Shown here piece by piece: positions 7,429 to 16,343 of a stretch of DNA of 31,593 nucleotides. The notes under the pieces are model-generated. The model was not told where the DNA came from. It worked only from the letters and a program-made list of their open reading frames with translations, and searched no databases. The first letter of the stretch is position 1. Each line of letters opens with the position of its first letter. The translations under genes were made by a program, and so were the position numbers. This stretch comes from Paulinella micropora (Eukaryota; Cercozoa; Imbricatea; Euglyphida), in NCBI GenBank assembly GCA_009731375.1, contig BJOX01000233.1, forward strand, positions 422,399 to 453,991, in the 5' to 3' direction.

Positions 7429-10396
7429 TACGCTCAAAGATATCATTTATAAAGATCCCAAGGACGGCGGATTAGTACTTATGATGCCCGACTTTACGAA
7501 ACCGTTCGTAGTCGACACGGATGCATCTAAGTTTGCGATTGGCGCGGTGCTGCAACAGGAAGATGAGGAGAAAAAGTTGCGCCCGATCATGTTTATTAGT
7601 AGAAAGCTGTGTGCGGCGGAGCGAAATTACTGCACGCGACAGAGGGAGGCGTTGGCAGTAGTATGGGCTCTCAAGAGGCTCAGAGAATACTTGTGGGGAG
7701 GACCTCTATTCACGGTTAGGACCGATCATCACAACCTTCTTTGGTTGATGAATCATGAACAAACCGGCCGTTTGGCGCGGTGGCAAGCTTTCTTGTCATG
7801 TTTCAATTTCACGATGGTCTACTTACCGGGAAAGCGAAACGTAGTCGCTGATAGCCTTTCCAGGCTAGAGTTTCAGTCGGAGGTGTCGGCTCTCGTATCA
7901 TCAGTGGAGATGATGGACCTGTCCACGGACAAGGTATACGAGGTGAGCCACATAGAGGCGATGCAGATGGCAAGAGGCGTTCGTTATGACCGCACGGGTC
8001 TACGATATAGTCCTCAAGGCCCGGAGCATGGCATATGCTGTGAGGCGCATGTTCTCGAAGACGCTGAGTGGTCTTATGAGGCATACGAGAACGCGAAGGC
8101 GAATATAAAAGAAGAGGAGGAGACGACTGAGGTCTGTACTGAACCTCCACAGGAAAATCGAAGCGAGCTTGATGAAGACCCGGAAAGGGTAGGAGTAAGG
8201 TTGGAGGACGGTACTATTCATATCGCCTCGCCTACCGCGTGGAGGCAGCAACAGGCGACGGATCCGGAGTTCAAGGAGCTCATAACGTTATACAAGAACC
8301 CTAATGAGCTTAAAAAGACTCCACAGATCAAAGATCAGATGAAGGAGATGGCGTGGAGAGATGGGCTATTGTGGTACAAGGGCCAGCATGGCAAATTTGC
8401 ATCACAGCCTGACAAATGGACTCTCTGGGTACCAGAGAAGTTGAGGCGCTTTATATATGTCGCAGCCCATAACTGCCCCTTACTGGCACATCCGGGTCGA
8501 CAAAGAACTCATTGGTTCATAGCGAGGCGATTTTGGTGGAAAGGGATGAAGGAGGAGATAGACAGGGAAGTGGACGCATGCATCCCATGCAAAACCACAA
8601 AGACACCGCTGAAGGCGAACTTTGGCCTGATCGGTACATTCCCGTTACACGCCGGGATGTTTGAATTTTTACACATCGATCATGTGGGACCTTTCCCCGA
8701 ATCGGCAGAAGGGTACAGATACCTTCTTACCGCAATAGATCGAGCCACCAATTATGTCTGGGTTGTTCCTGTTAAGGACGCTACAGGCAAGACAACTGCG
8801 GAGGCTCTGATCGATAGGATCGTCTCGCAGATCGGAGTGCCTAGAAAGATATGTTCTGATCGAGGTTCTGACTTTAATAATGAAGTCATCGACAGACTAT
8901 CTAAGTACTACGGGATGAAATGGCAATATATTACTGCCTATAGCCCGAGAGCGAATGGCAAGATCGAGCGGGTACATAGACCTCTCAAAGCCTCGCTTAA
9001 GATGTACTGTATGAAGAAGGAGAATCAGAGAGCCTGGGTGGAGGCAGCACCTTCATTTGCCTTTGCAATGAACTGTCTACCCTCATCGGCATTAGGAGGA
9101 GCCAGGAGCTCAGTCTCGCCATATCAATTGGTTTACGGCCGAGAGCCTAATATCCCAACCTCACTTCTGCATCCAAAAGACACTTGGGCAGATGAGGATG
9201 AGTTGTTCGGGATGAGACTAAGAGCGAAGATGGAGGCGGAACAAATAGTTGCGGCGCACAGGGAGGCGGAGCGCAGAAAGACTGACGCACAAGGAGTGCG
9301 ACAAGCGCACTTAGATCAAGTCCGTTTCCAGGTTGGGGATATTGTACTCTTGTACCATCCTCAAGTCCCTAAGGGGGTTAGCTCTAAGCTGTTTACCCAC
9401 TGGAAAGGACCATACCAGATCATGGAACAGATGGGACCTCTGAATTATAAGATCAGGGGTAGAGGGAAGGTGCAGATTGTGAATGTTCGAAGGCTGATCA
9501 AATATGACCCCTTCTTACTTGAGGATGAATCCGTTGAGGAGGCGTTGAAACGGATGAAGGAGGACTTCAAAGAGGTACCGCCTATACAGAAGGAGGATAC
9601 CTTAGAGGAGGAGAATGCCTATCGGGCACCGGTCACGGAGAAGGAGGAGACCGAGAAGGAGAGTAAGGAAGACTCAAACCGCAAAAGCGCGGCGGGGACT
9701 CAGTCTAAAGCCCCCATAGTCCGCGGCGGTACGAAGGAGAAGTTCACGGAGGCGCAGAGGAGGAGAGCGCAAAACGATCTCATCTTCGACCAACCGAGGA
9801 AGGTGGCAAGGTCGACGCGAGCGACGGATGTCCATGGAGGAGGAGGGGAGAAGGACACTAACCCGAACGCGGGTAATGTGGACATTCGACATGTGCGATG
9901 GAAGGAAGGAGAGGCGATTGCGGCCATCAAGTGGGTCCGAGACGCTTTTTATCTGTTGAGACCGGCAGAATCTCATGTTGCCGATGACACTCTCTCAGAT
10001 CTTTATCTCATGCGAGCTGTGGCGGTCCCGCAGACTACACGGGCAGCACGGACATCGAAGAGATCCTTAGCAGCAAAAACGATACAACCGGTACTCCATT
10101 TTTGGAGAAGCATGGACCCTGTTGAGGATCCAAAAGCTAGACAATATTTACCGGTGTACAAAGACGCGAAAAATCTCGAGACATGGGATGATACTATTAC
10201 CCTTCGAGACAAAGACCACACTGCGTGGACTATTCAGTCACTGCCTAGAGGAGTGCTTGACATTCCTTTTGACTTATCTTTGGGCGCCATCCCTAACAAA
10301 ATATGGGACATTCTGGAGGAGTCGAAGTTTGACTTGACTTTTGTTGGCGGCCCGCCACCTGGCAAAGGGGTTCGCGCAAGGCGACGAAGGCAGTAA
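7379..10396 (+). CDS. pol: RNase H and integrase of gypsy Pol (C-terminal part)
   Basis: About 1005 codons in the +1 frame relative to the RT. True homology starts near 7411 (LQAFNTLKD); the ATG at 7379 is probably not a real start. RNase H has D46-T-D-A-S, the REALAVVWAL glutamate, RTDHHNL and VVADSLSR. Integrase has an H364-x6-H371-x29-C401-x2-C404 zinc site and a complete D434-x59-D494-x35-E530 core. A GPY/F module lies around residue 677 (HWKGPYQI). About 290 further residues follow: a Lys/Glu-rich linker, then a compact-looking region with no chromodomain signature. All catalytic residues are intact, so the only visible lesion in this half is the frame junction. Confidence 0.9.
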   Translation: MILETLRSGMRALQAFNTLKDIIYKDPKDGGLVLMMPDFTKPFVVDTDASKFAIGAVLQQEDEEKKLRPIMFISRKLCAAERNYCTRQREALAVVWALKRLREYLWGGPLFTVRTDHHNLLWLMNHEQTGRLARWQAFLSCFNFTMVYLPGKRNVVADSLSRLEFQSEVSALVSSVEMMDLSTDKVYEVSHIEAMQMARGVRYDRTGLRYSPQGPEHGICCEAHVLEDAEWSYEAYENAKANIKEEEETTEVCTEPPQENRSELDEDPERVGVRLEDGTIHIASPTAWRQQQATDPEFKELITLYKNPNELKKTPQIKDQMKEMAWRDGLLWYKGQHGKFASQPDKWTLWVPEKLRRFIYVAAHNCPLLAHPGRQRTHWFIARRFWWKGMKEEIDREVDACIPCKTTKTPLKANFGLIGTFPLHAGMFEFLHIDHVGPFPESAEGYRYLLTAIDRATNYVWVVPVKDATGKTTAEALIDRIVSQIGVPRKICSDRGSDFNNEVIDRLSKYYGMKWQYITAYSPRANGKIERVHRPLKASLKMYCMKKENQRAWVEAAPSFAFAMNCLPSSALGGARSSVSPYQLVYGREPNIPTSLLHPKDTWADEDELFGMRLRAKMEAEQIVAAHREAERRKTDAQGVRQAHLDQVRFQVGDIVLLYHPQVPKGVSSKLFTHWKGPYQIMEQMGPLNYKIRGRGKVQIVNVRRLIKYDPFLLEDESVEEALKRMKEDFKEVPPIQKEDTLEEENAYRAPVTEKEETEKESKEDSNRKSAAGTQSKAPIVRGGTKEKFTEAQRRRAQNDLIFDQPRKVARSTRATDVHGGGGEKDTNPNAGNVDIRHVRWKEGEAIAAIKWVRDAFYLLRPAESHVADDTLSDLYLMRAVAVPQTTRAARTSKRSLAAKTIQPVLHFWRSMDPVEDPKARQYLPVYKDAKNLETWDDTITLRDKDHTAWTIQSLPRGVLDIPFDLSLGAIPNKIWDILEESKFDLTFVGGPPPGKGVRARRRRQ

Positions 10397-11179
10397 GTGA
10401 CATTTTTTTCTTTTATCACGCGTCGGACATTGAAAGCTGCATGTGGATTAATCTCATAGTGCCCATGTCAGATCATGTCTTATTAAAATGTTTTTATACC
10501 ATTGTTGTTACTTGGCATTTTTATCGCAACATATGAGTGCGAGGGTCAATCGGCAAATGGATACGACACCGTATAAGGGGATCGCTTGTGAGTTTAGCGA
10601 TGGTGTTCCTGGTACGACCCTGCTTCAAGTATCCAGGGTGATGTTCTCAAAAAATGTTCTCATAGTAGACATATTAAATTTTTTTCTTTGGATATACTTA
10701 ATATCGTCATACCAGCACGGTCCGTCTCTACTTGTGTCGGCATATCGCATGGTCGGGCTCACTCACCCCGGCTTTGGATATAGTTATTAGGTCTGGCCCC
10801 CTAGTACTATATTAAGGTAACCGATTGAATACAAGGGTATGTTATTAAAAGACAATGTATTTACTGATCGGAAGTGTTTTTGGAGAAGGAGAAAAATTAT
10901 AACGCTGCTTTTATTGCAATAGTAATACTATTTGTTCTTGACATACTGCCTCAGAATTAAGTTACGGGGGGGACAACAAGTGTGGAAGGAGGAGTTTTTA
11001 TTTACAAAAACGAGGCTGGAGATTTATAGTTGACTCGTGTCTGGCGTATGCGTTTTATATATCCACTGCACCGTCTATCCGTGGGTTAATGCACTTAGTT
11101 GCGACACCCCGTAGCGTTTGTGCAGAAAAGAAATCAGCAATTATATGACGAAAATATTGCATATTTCCGTCATAAAAAC
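10397..11179 (+). other. gypsy 3' non-coding region
   Basis: 780 nt between the pol stop and the PPT. A 100-codon frame at 10488-10790 has a hydrophobic patch but no recognisable family, and there is no env. ATGTTCTCA occurs twice in tandem near 10641-10662. I call it non-coding. Confidence 0.55.
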
Positions 11180-11188
11180 GGGAAGGGG
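11180..11188 (+). promoter_or_regulatory. Polypurine tract (PPT) of gypsy element
   Basis: GGGAAGGGG lies three bases before the 3' LTR, the expected position for plus-strand priming. Confidence 0.75.
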
Positions 11189-11191
11189 TAC

Positions 11192-11434
11192 TGTAGGCAT
11201 CACCCCCCGGATAGCCGGTAAAAAGTACCCTTTTTCTGGTGTCAGGTGCACCTAGTTTTTTCCCATTATTTTCAATATCGTTTGGCCGGATTTGACCTAA
11301 TGCCATTTTAACCTTGGTCTGTTGCCGTTTTCTTTTCGGCTTCACTGAGCTAATATAACGAGACATCATTCTCTTTTGGGGATTTGTGTCTGGTTGTATT
11401 ACCGACTTTTTATTGAGCTATCTTCGGGGATTGT
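11192..11434 (+). repeat. 3' LTR of gypsy element
   Basis: Starts TGTAGGCATC as in the 5' LTR and matches it to ATTGT, then diverges. The terminal AACA of the 5' copy is replaced by CACTAAC, so the last four bases are missing or altered. Confidence 0.9.
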
Positions 11435-11719
11435 CACTAACTCTATAGTCACTAACTTTGTAGTCACGCTCAAAAAAACTAGACTTATGAGAGCGTAAAA
11501 AGGTCACAGTTGTAGCGCCGTCCATACTCGCGCTCCCCCGCTCCCTTGCATCCTTCAAGAAGTCGCCGCTTGAATATGTAGTTAGCATGTAAATAAACGC
11601 AGTGAAATCGGGGGGCGGCTAACGGTCACAAACTAAAATAGATGTGTTCTTACGGTTTTTAAAAACTTGATTATACATATCTTCAAGGAGTCTCCTCGAT
11701 AAAAAAATCATGATAAGTC
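11435..11719. other. Spacer between gypsy and copia elements
   Basis: About 285 bp with no gene. A short direct repeat (TAGTCACTAACT-like) lies at 11434-11467. Confidence 0.6.
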
Positions 11720-11724
11720 ACTAC
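11720..11724. repeat. Target-site duplication, left copy (ACTAC)
   Basis: ACTAC immediately precedes the 5' copia LTR and recurs at 21035-21039 directly after the 3' LTR. Five bp is the typical Ty1/copia duplication length. Confidence 0.75.
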
Positions 11725-12081
11725 CATTGGACAATAAACTAGACCCTTCCTCCTCAACAAGGCTACGTCAATATTGCTATTTGGTACGTTTGCCTTATTC
11801 ATTACGGTTAGTAGTATTATTAGTTATTAATACAGTCATTTAGAGTACCTTTTCTGGTACTGGTGGCACTAGCTTTTTACCATTACCATTATTGCCCATA
11901 TCAGGCCGTTTCGTGTGTCATTTTCTGTATGTACATCTTTTGTGTGACGTCGTCAGTTGGACTGGCGGGAATTTTTCAGTATTGTTGAATTCTTTTACGT
12001 GGGAAGCAGTTGGCAGGTAGAAGGGGGACGCCCCGAGTTCCGGTCACCGTTTGCAGAAGTCGCGAGGGTTTTCTCCCAACG
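11725..12081 (+). repeat. 5' LTR of copia element
   Basis: 357 bp, starting CATTGGACAAT and ending CTCCCAACG as set by the ACTAC duplications. The ends are near-inverted (CATTGG and CCAACG) but not TG...CA. Homologous to 20684-21034. Confidence 0.88.
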
Positions 12082-12095
12082 GGTTATCGAGCCTT
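12082..12095 (+). promoter_or_regulatory. Putative copia PBS, initiator-tRNA anticodon-arm type
   Basis: Directly after the LTR is GGTTATCGAGCC. With one extra base it resembles the complement of the initiator-Met tRNA anticodon arm, which copia-group elements use as a half-tRNA primer. The one-base difference makes this tentative. Confidence 0.4.
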
Positions 12096-13198
12096 GGAGC
12101 GTGACCTGTGCAACGGATCGCAGAGGAGAACCTTCGTTAAAGGGGTCAGGGGTCCACCTTAAGTGACCCCATTACAGGAAAGTGCGCATTTTCAATTGTG
12201 TGGCTACAGCTGATCACTGTAGACACTACCCACGCTCTGCTTTGCTGGTGTGCAGTGCAAGGGCAAGGTGGGGGACAGGACAGAGAGCAAGACACCGCAG
12301 CGTGCAAAGCTGTGGTGAGCCTCCTAAAGGGTGTGGTGCTTTTGTCAGCTTGGTGACGTGGCCAGTTGTGATTGATTTCCGTGGTAACTGGGAGATCGAG
12401 CACCCCTGGCCCACGGGACACAACAAGTTACAAAGCCAAAGTACAAAGCAGTAGGTCTGTTGTGATTGCTTGCCGTGGTAACTGGGGGATTGAGCACCCC
12501 TGGCCCACGGGACACAACCTACATTACAAAGTTACTGTTGAGCAGTAGGCCAGTTGTGATTGATTGCCGTGGTAACTGGGGGATTGAGCACCCCTGGCCC
12601 ACGGGACACAACAGCTTACCTTGCTAAGTTCTTGTCACATTCGTACTGCATCATTGCATCTACTCCTTGTATTGCTGTAGTGACTGTGTGAGGAGTGAGA
12701 GAGGTGTGGTGAGGGAGTGAGCTCTGAAGAACCGTGCGTAGGACACGAGGGGAGGAGCGAAAGGTGAGTGTTTAGGTGGTTGTACCAAAACAACCGTACA
12801 AACCTAGGTAGGTTGAAGAACTGACTTTGCAGATAGAGCTGCTAGTAGGTGGAAAGCTATCATAGGTGGTAGCTGAGGTAGCCTCAGTGTAGTTTGAGTA
12901 TTAGAGTCAGTGGTAACACACATGGTTGAAGAGAGAGAGAGAGAGAGAGAGAGAGAGTAAAGGGTGGTGTGGACAAGCAAAACACTATTCTGTGTAGTGT
13001 GTGTGTGAGTCTCCTCGTGGCCTCTGTTGTGTTCTCTCTGTGTGGGTTTGTGGTTGCTTGCCTGTGTCTGTGCCATCAGAACAGCGTAAGCATAGCGTGA
13101 CCCTATCTCTATTTGGCAAGTAGAGAGCATAGCTGTGTGCTGTGTGTAAGTGTGTGTGTGTGGAGCGTGTGTCTGTTCGAGACTGACGGTGGTTAGAA
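12096..13198 (+). other. copia 5' leader (non-coding)
   Basis: 1.1 kb between PBS and the gag start. It contains the three-copy hairpin repeat (12365-12612), a (GA)n run at about 12932-12957 and TG-rich stretches near 12994-13015 and 13138-13162. No ORF is convincing. Confidence 0.7.
12365..12612 (+). repeat. Three 60-nt hairpin units at 94-nt spacing in copia leader
   Basis: Units at 12365-12424, 12459-12518 and 12553-12612. Each is a nested stem: GTTGTG pairs with CACAAC outside, CCGTGG with CCACGG inside, and GGGG with CCCC around a nine-base loop. Unit 1 has GGGA in the innermost stem. Spacing is exactly 94 nt. Position suggests an RNA element for packaging, dimerisation or translation; this is inference. 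Confidence 0.85.
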
Positions 13199-14548
13199 AT
13201 GACTACGAGTAAGACAGACAATAAGATTACGTTCACCGGCAAAGAGGCATGGATCCTATTGCATAGGCAGGTAGTGCAAAGCTGTAATGCTAAGGCCCCT
13301 AAGGAAGTGCTGCAGGGTGCTGACGCCCACAAACAATATGTGCATCGCGAAAACTTATTAGGGATACAGCTTAAGGGTAGAGAGGTGCCCCCCTTTATAC
13401 TAGCTTGGGAAGAGATAACAGAGTGGAATGATTGGGCTGACTTGGACGAAGAAGTAGTAAAGGAATACTTCGAGGACAAAGCCAAGGGTTCTACTCGTCT
13501 GCCCAACCCCAAACCGGAAGCTCCAGACCTTGAGGAGGCATTAGGGGTAGAGGAAGACAAGGAAACCCCAGTCAAGCGTTACAAACCGGTTTTTGGCAGT
13601 CCGAAAGATAAACCAACCACTGAGACTGAAGAGGGAAAGGAGGAGGAGGAGGAAGATGAAGACCGGCACCCCTCTGACCTCTACTCTAGTGGGTATGCTA
13701 GCACTGACAAACCTAGGCTGTCAACTGGCAAGGGCTCAGACTTAGAGGGCGACAGCAAGAGTGGGGCCTCCCGAGGACAGACGGACCCCTCTAAGGTCAA
13801 AACCCCACTAGGGGGTGCTGATCGAGCTGTCGCACTGACACGACAGGTGATGGCCTATGACGCTAGTGTACTTGCTGAGATGAGCAAGCAAAAGGAGAGG
13901 GTGTTCAATATCATCTATGTCATGCTCGGGGGTGAGGCGAAGAGCCTGGTGCGTGACTTAGCTGATCCGAAGAAGCTGACCTTTGGCCAAAACCCTAAAG
14001 CACTGTGGGACAGACTGCTAGCCCGGTACAAGAAAGCCGACCCCTCTGATGTTCAGGACAAGGTGAAGGAACTGAATGACTTCCTCTTTATGAGTAAGCA
14101 ACAGTACGTCGGTCAGTGTGTAGACTTGAACACTAGGAGAGACTGGTTGGCTGATTATGGCCAAGCCCCAACCGATGACCGGATGCAGCAAATAGTGAAG
14201 GATGCGTTAGTGGGCCCAAAGCAATCTGACTCTAGGGTGAAGAAAGCGTGGCAAGTCTGGGTTGAAATGGCTGAACTGAACCGTAAGCAGTTCAAGTGGG
14301 ACTTTGCCTCCTGGTGGAGGTTTGTGCAAGATCGTGCCCTGGAGCTAGACAAGAAGTTTGACTGGGCCAAAGTGACTAGTTCCACAGAGAAAGGTTTGGC
14401 AGCTCGCAAGGCCAGAAAAGGGAAACCTAAGGATGAGTGCTGGCTCTTCAGCAAGGAAGGGAAATGCACTCGTGGGGCCTCCTGCCGTTACCTCCATGTT
14501 GGAGGGAAGGTGAGAGGGGTGTGTTTCTTGTGGGACAAACAGGGGTAG
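13199..14548 (+). pseudogene. gag: copia Gag, N-terminal and capsid-like part with CCCH finger
   Basis: 449 codons. The N-terminal 190 residues are variable and acidic. Residues ~215-400 look like the helical copia Gag (UBN2-type) region, with an ALWDRLLARYKK block. Near the end is a canonical CCCH finger, C414-x8-C423-x5-C429-x3-H433. A second CCCH finger starts at C442 but is cut by the TAG at 14546-14548 and a frameshift just beyond. Its remaining Cys and His are readable in another frame up to the CAT at 14583. CCCH fingers usually bind single-stranded RNA, so a nucleocapsid-like role is inferred. Confidence 0.78.
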
Positions 14549-15216
14549 TGTATACAGATGGGCCGACAAATGTAGGTTTGAGCATGACCCCACTAAAGCC
14601 AAGAAGACCCCTCCCAAACCGGCAGACACCCCCAAGGGGGAAAAAAGCAAGAAGAGCGAGAAGAGCAAGGGGCCAAAGTGCTTTAACTGCTTTGAAAGGG
14701 GCACATCGCCGGGAAGTGCAGCAAGAAGTGCCGGTTGTGCGGGGGCAAGCACAAGTTGAGCAAGTGCCCGGACAAAGCCGAAAGGAGAAGGGCGAGGCAT
14801 CAAAAGGCTCAAAAGGGGGGAGTGATAGCGATTACTCCGAGGATGAGGAGCCGGGCGTAGCCTTAGCTCAGATGGTAAAGTTCCTAACCGGCAAGTCGAA
14901 AGACAAAGCCCTCATGGCTAAACCCGGTGGTGCCAACCTTCCCGAGCCGATCATACCACCGGAGGACGAGAACAGTCTTGAGATCTTGCTTGAGGATGAT
15001 GCCGACATAGATAAGATGAACGAGGGGCGATGCCATGGAGTAGCGGAAGGAAAGCGCCGGTGCGTAGCCCGGTTGAAGGACCTTGAGTCTCCCTTCAACA
15101 GCCTTAGGATTAAGGCAGCCACCCTCATCGACAGCGACTATTGCGTTGAGCATCAGTACCAGCGAGCCAAGCAAGAGAGAGAGAGAATGCCTTGCGCCGG
15201 TGGGCAGCCGACATAG
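14549..15216 (+). pseudogene. copia Gag C-terminus: CCHC knuckles and acidic tail, frameshifted
   Basis: After a Lys/Pro linker, CCHC-type knuckles are encoded at 14679-14769. The first (C-x2-C-x4-H-x4-C) is split by a one-base deletion in the GGGG near 14700; the second (C-x2-C-x3-H-x4-C) follows downstream of it. From about 14815 the frame open to 15216 reads a Ser/Asp/Glu-rich stretch and a helical segment. This frame again breaks near 15190, where the reading continues in the next frame. Confidence 0.65.
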
Positions 15217-15972
15217 CACAAAGGGATCATCTGGCTCTAATGTGCGAGATGGGAGAACGGGGGTTGGAAGCCCAAATCAAAAGTGGGAGTCATCCCCTAC
15301 TGGTTGAGGCCATAGTGAGACACGAAGCCGCGAAGCGGGGCATCCCGTGGAACCGGTCCCTCTTGCCCATCATCCACTATGCAAAGCCCCGTGAACCCGG
15401 ACAGTTCACCGAATGGGTCTAATATTAGCCGACAACCGGTAACATGGGAGGCGTCGGGTGTACCCTCATGGCGCAAGGTGTACCGCCAACATGAACCTCA
15501 GGCCGGTGCCCAAGCGAAGCATATGTACTTCAGAGGTGGGGTATTCCCCTCTCGTGGGGGAGTTGTGCCTCCGCCCGTAGCATCGGTGCCGGTACGCGCC
15601 CAAGAGGTGACGGGTACTCCCCTCCGTCCGGTAGCAACCAACCCCCGTGGAGAGAGTAAGGGTGGACCTAGCGGGGCGAGCGGGCCGTCAGCGGTACCTG
15701 CGTCGAAGGTTGAGATTGGTTCAAAGGCCGAGCCGGCTGAGGCTGGTAGTGGTATCATGAGCCAAAACCTGAAATCTTTACTCAAAGCAAAAAGGGAAAA
15801 GGTACATGGGGTGAAGGTGAGGCCCGGCCCGGAGGACTACCAACCCGATGGCCTGGCGGACGTGGAAGATGAGCCCCCGGAGATGCAGTCCGAGGCCGAT
15901 CCTTCCTCGGAATCCGACGGGGAGGGGGAGCGTGGAGGTGAGGAATCCCCGGCTAGATGGGGACGTGGGTAG
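15192..15972 (+). pseudogene. copia Gag-Pol linker, two frames
   Basis: 15192-15422 (helical, Arg-rich) and then 15379-15972 (Pro/Gly/Ser-rich, acidic end) form one continuous product in two frames, with the shift near 15400. No known domain is recognised. The compositional style matches the flanking copia reading frames, which supports it as degraded coding sequence. Confidence 0.55.
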
Positions 15973-16343
15973 AGCTCCGGTAAGACGTCCCCATAGGCCC
16001 CGACCCTAGTGCTGATGCAGACCCAGGTAGTGGGGATGCTACCGCCGGGACCGATAGCAATCCGGTGACTACGCCCTCCACCAGCCCAAGCAACAGGCGT
16101 AGGTTAGTGGGCGCTCGTGCGTTTGGCTTGCTTGAGACGGTCCGAGCCTCCGTGAGTGGGATGCCCTGGTTTGCGTCCCATGCTAAGACGGTACCCCCTG
16201 CAGACCGAAAGGTGACTTCCCTGTTACCCCCTACTACTAGTACCGGTCCGTCTACGGCCCCCTCAACCTTAGCTGAGCCTGATAGTCCTACACGACTAGG
16301 TACCGGAGATGCGCCGGTTGCATCGTCTGGCGTTGAGCAGTGA
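15973..16343 (+). pseudogene. copia linker before protease, frameshifted
   Basis: The frame open to 16343 reads a Thr/Ser/Pro-rich region with a helical block near 16090-16190. It passes into the protease frame near 16330. No catalytic motif. Confidence 0.5.

Larger units (their letters stand above)
1053..11434 (+). mobile_element. Ty3/gypsy LTR retrotransposon, near full length
   Basis: This is an element of about 10.4 kb bounded by LTRs of about 245 bp. In order it has 5' LTR, PBS, leader, Gag ORF, in-frame UGA, protease-RT ORF, frameshifted RNase H-integrase ORF, 0.8 kb of 3' non-coding sequence, PPT and 3' LTR. The order PR-RT-RH-IN is diagnostic of Ty3/gypsy (Metaviridae). The LTRs differ by about two positions over 242 bp, which indicates a recent insertion. 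No target-site duplication is visible and no env is present. Confidence 0.93.

Noticed and set aside
9800-10396. Chromodomain at the integrase C-terminus
   Set aside because: The aromatic-cage residue pattern and length do not fit.
10488-10790. Possible env-like or accessory ORF in the gypsy 3' region
   Set aside because: 100 codons with one hydrophobic patch, no signal peptide plus fusion architecture, no family resemblance.
12985-13575. 196-codon minus-strand ORF
   Set aside because: It is antisense to the copia leader and gag, which have clear coding features on the plus strand.
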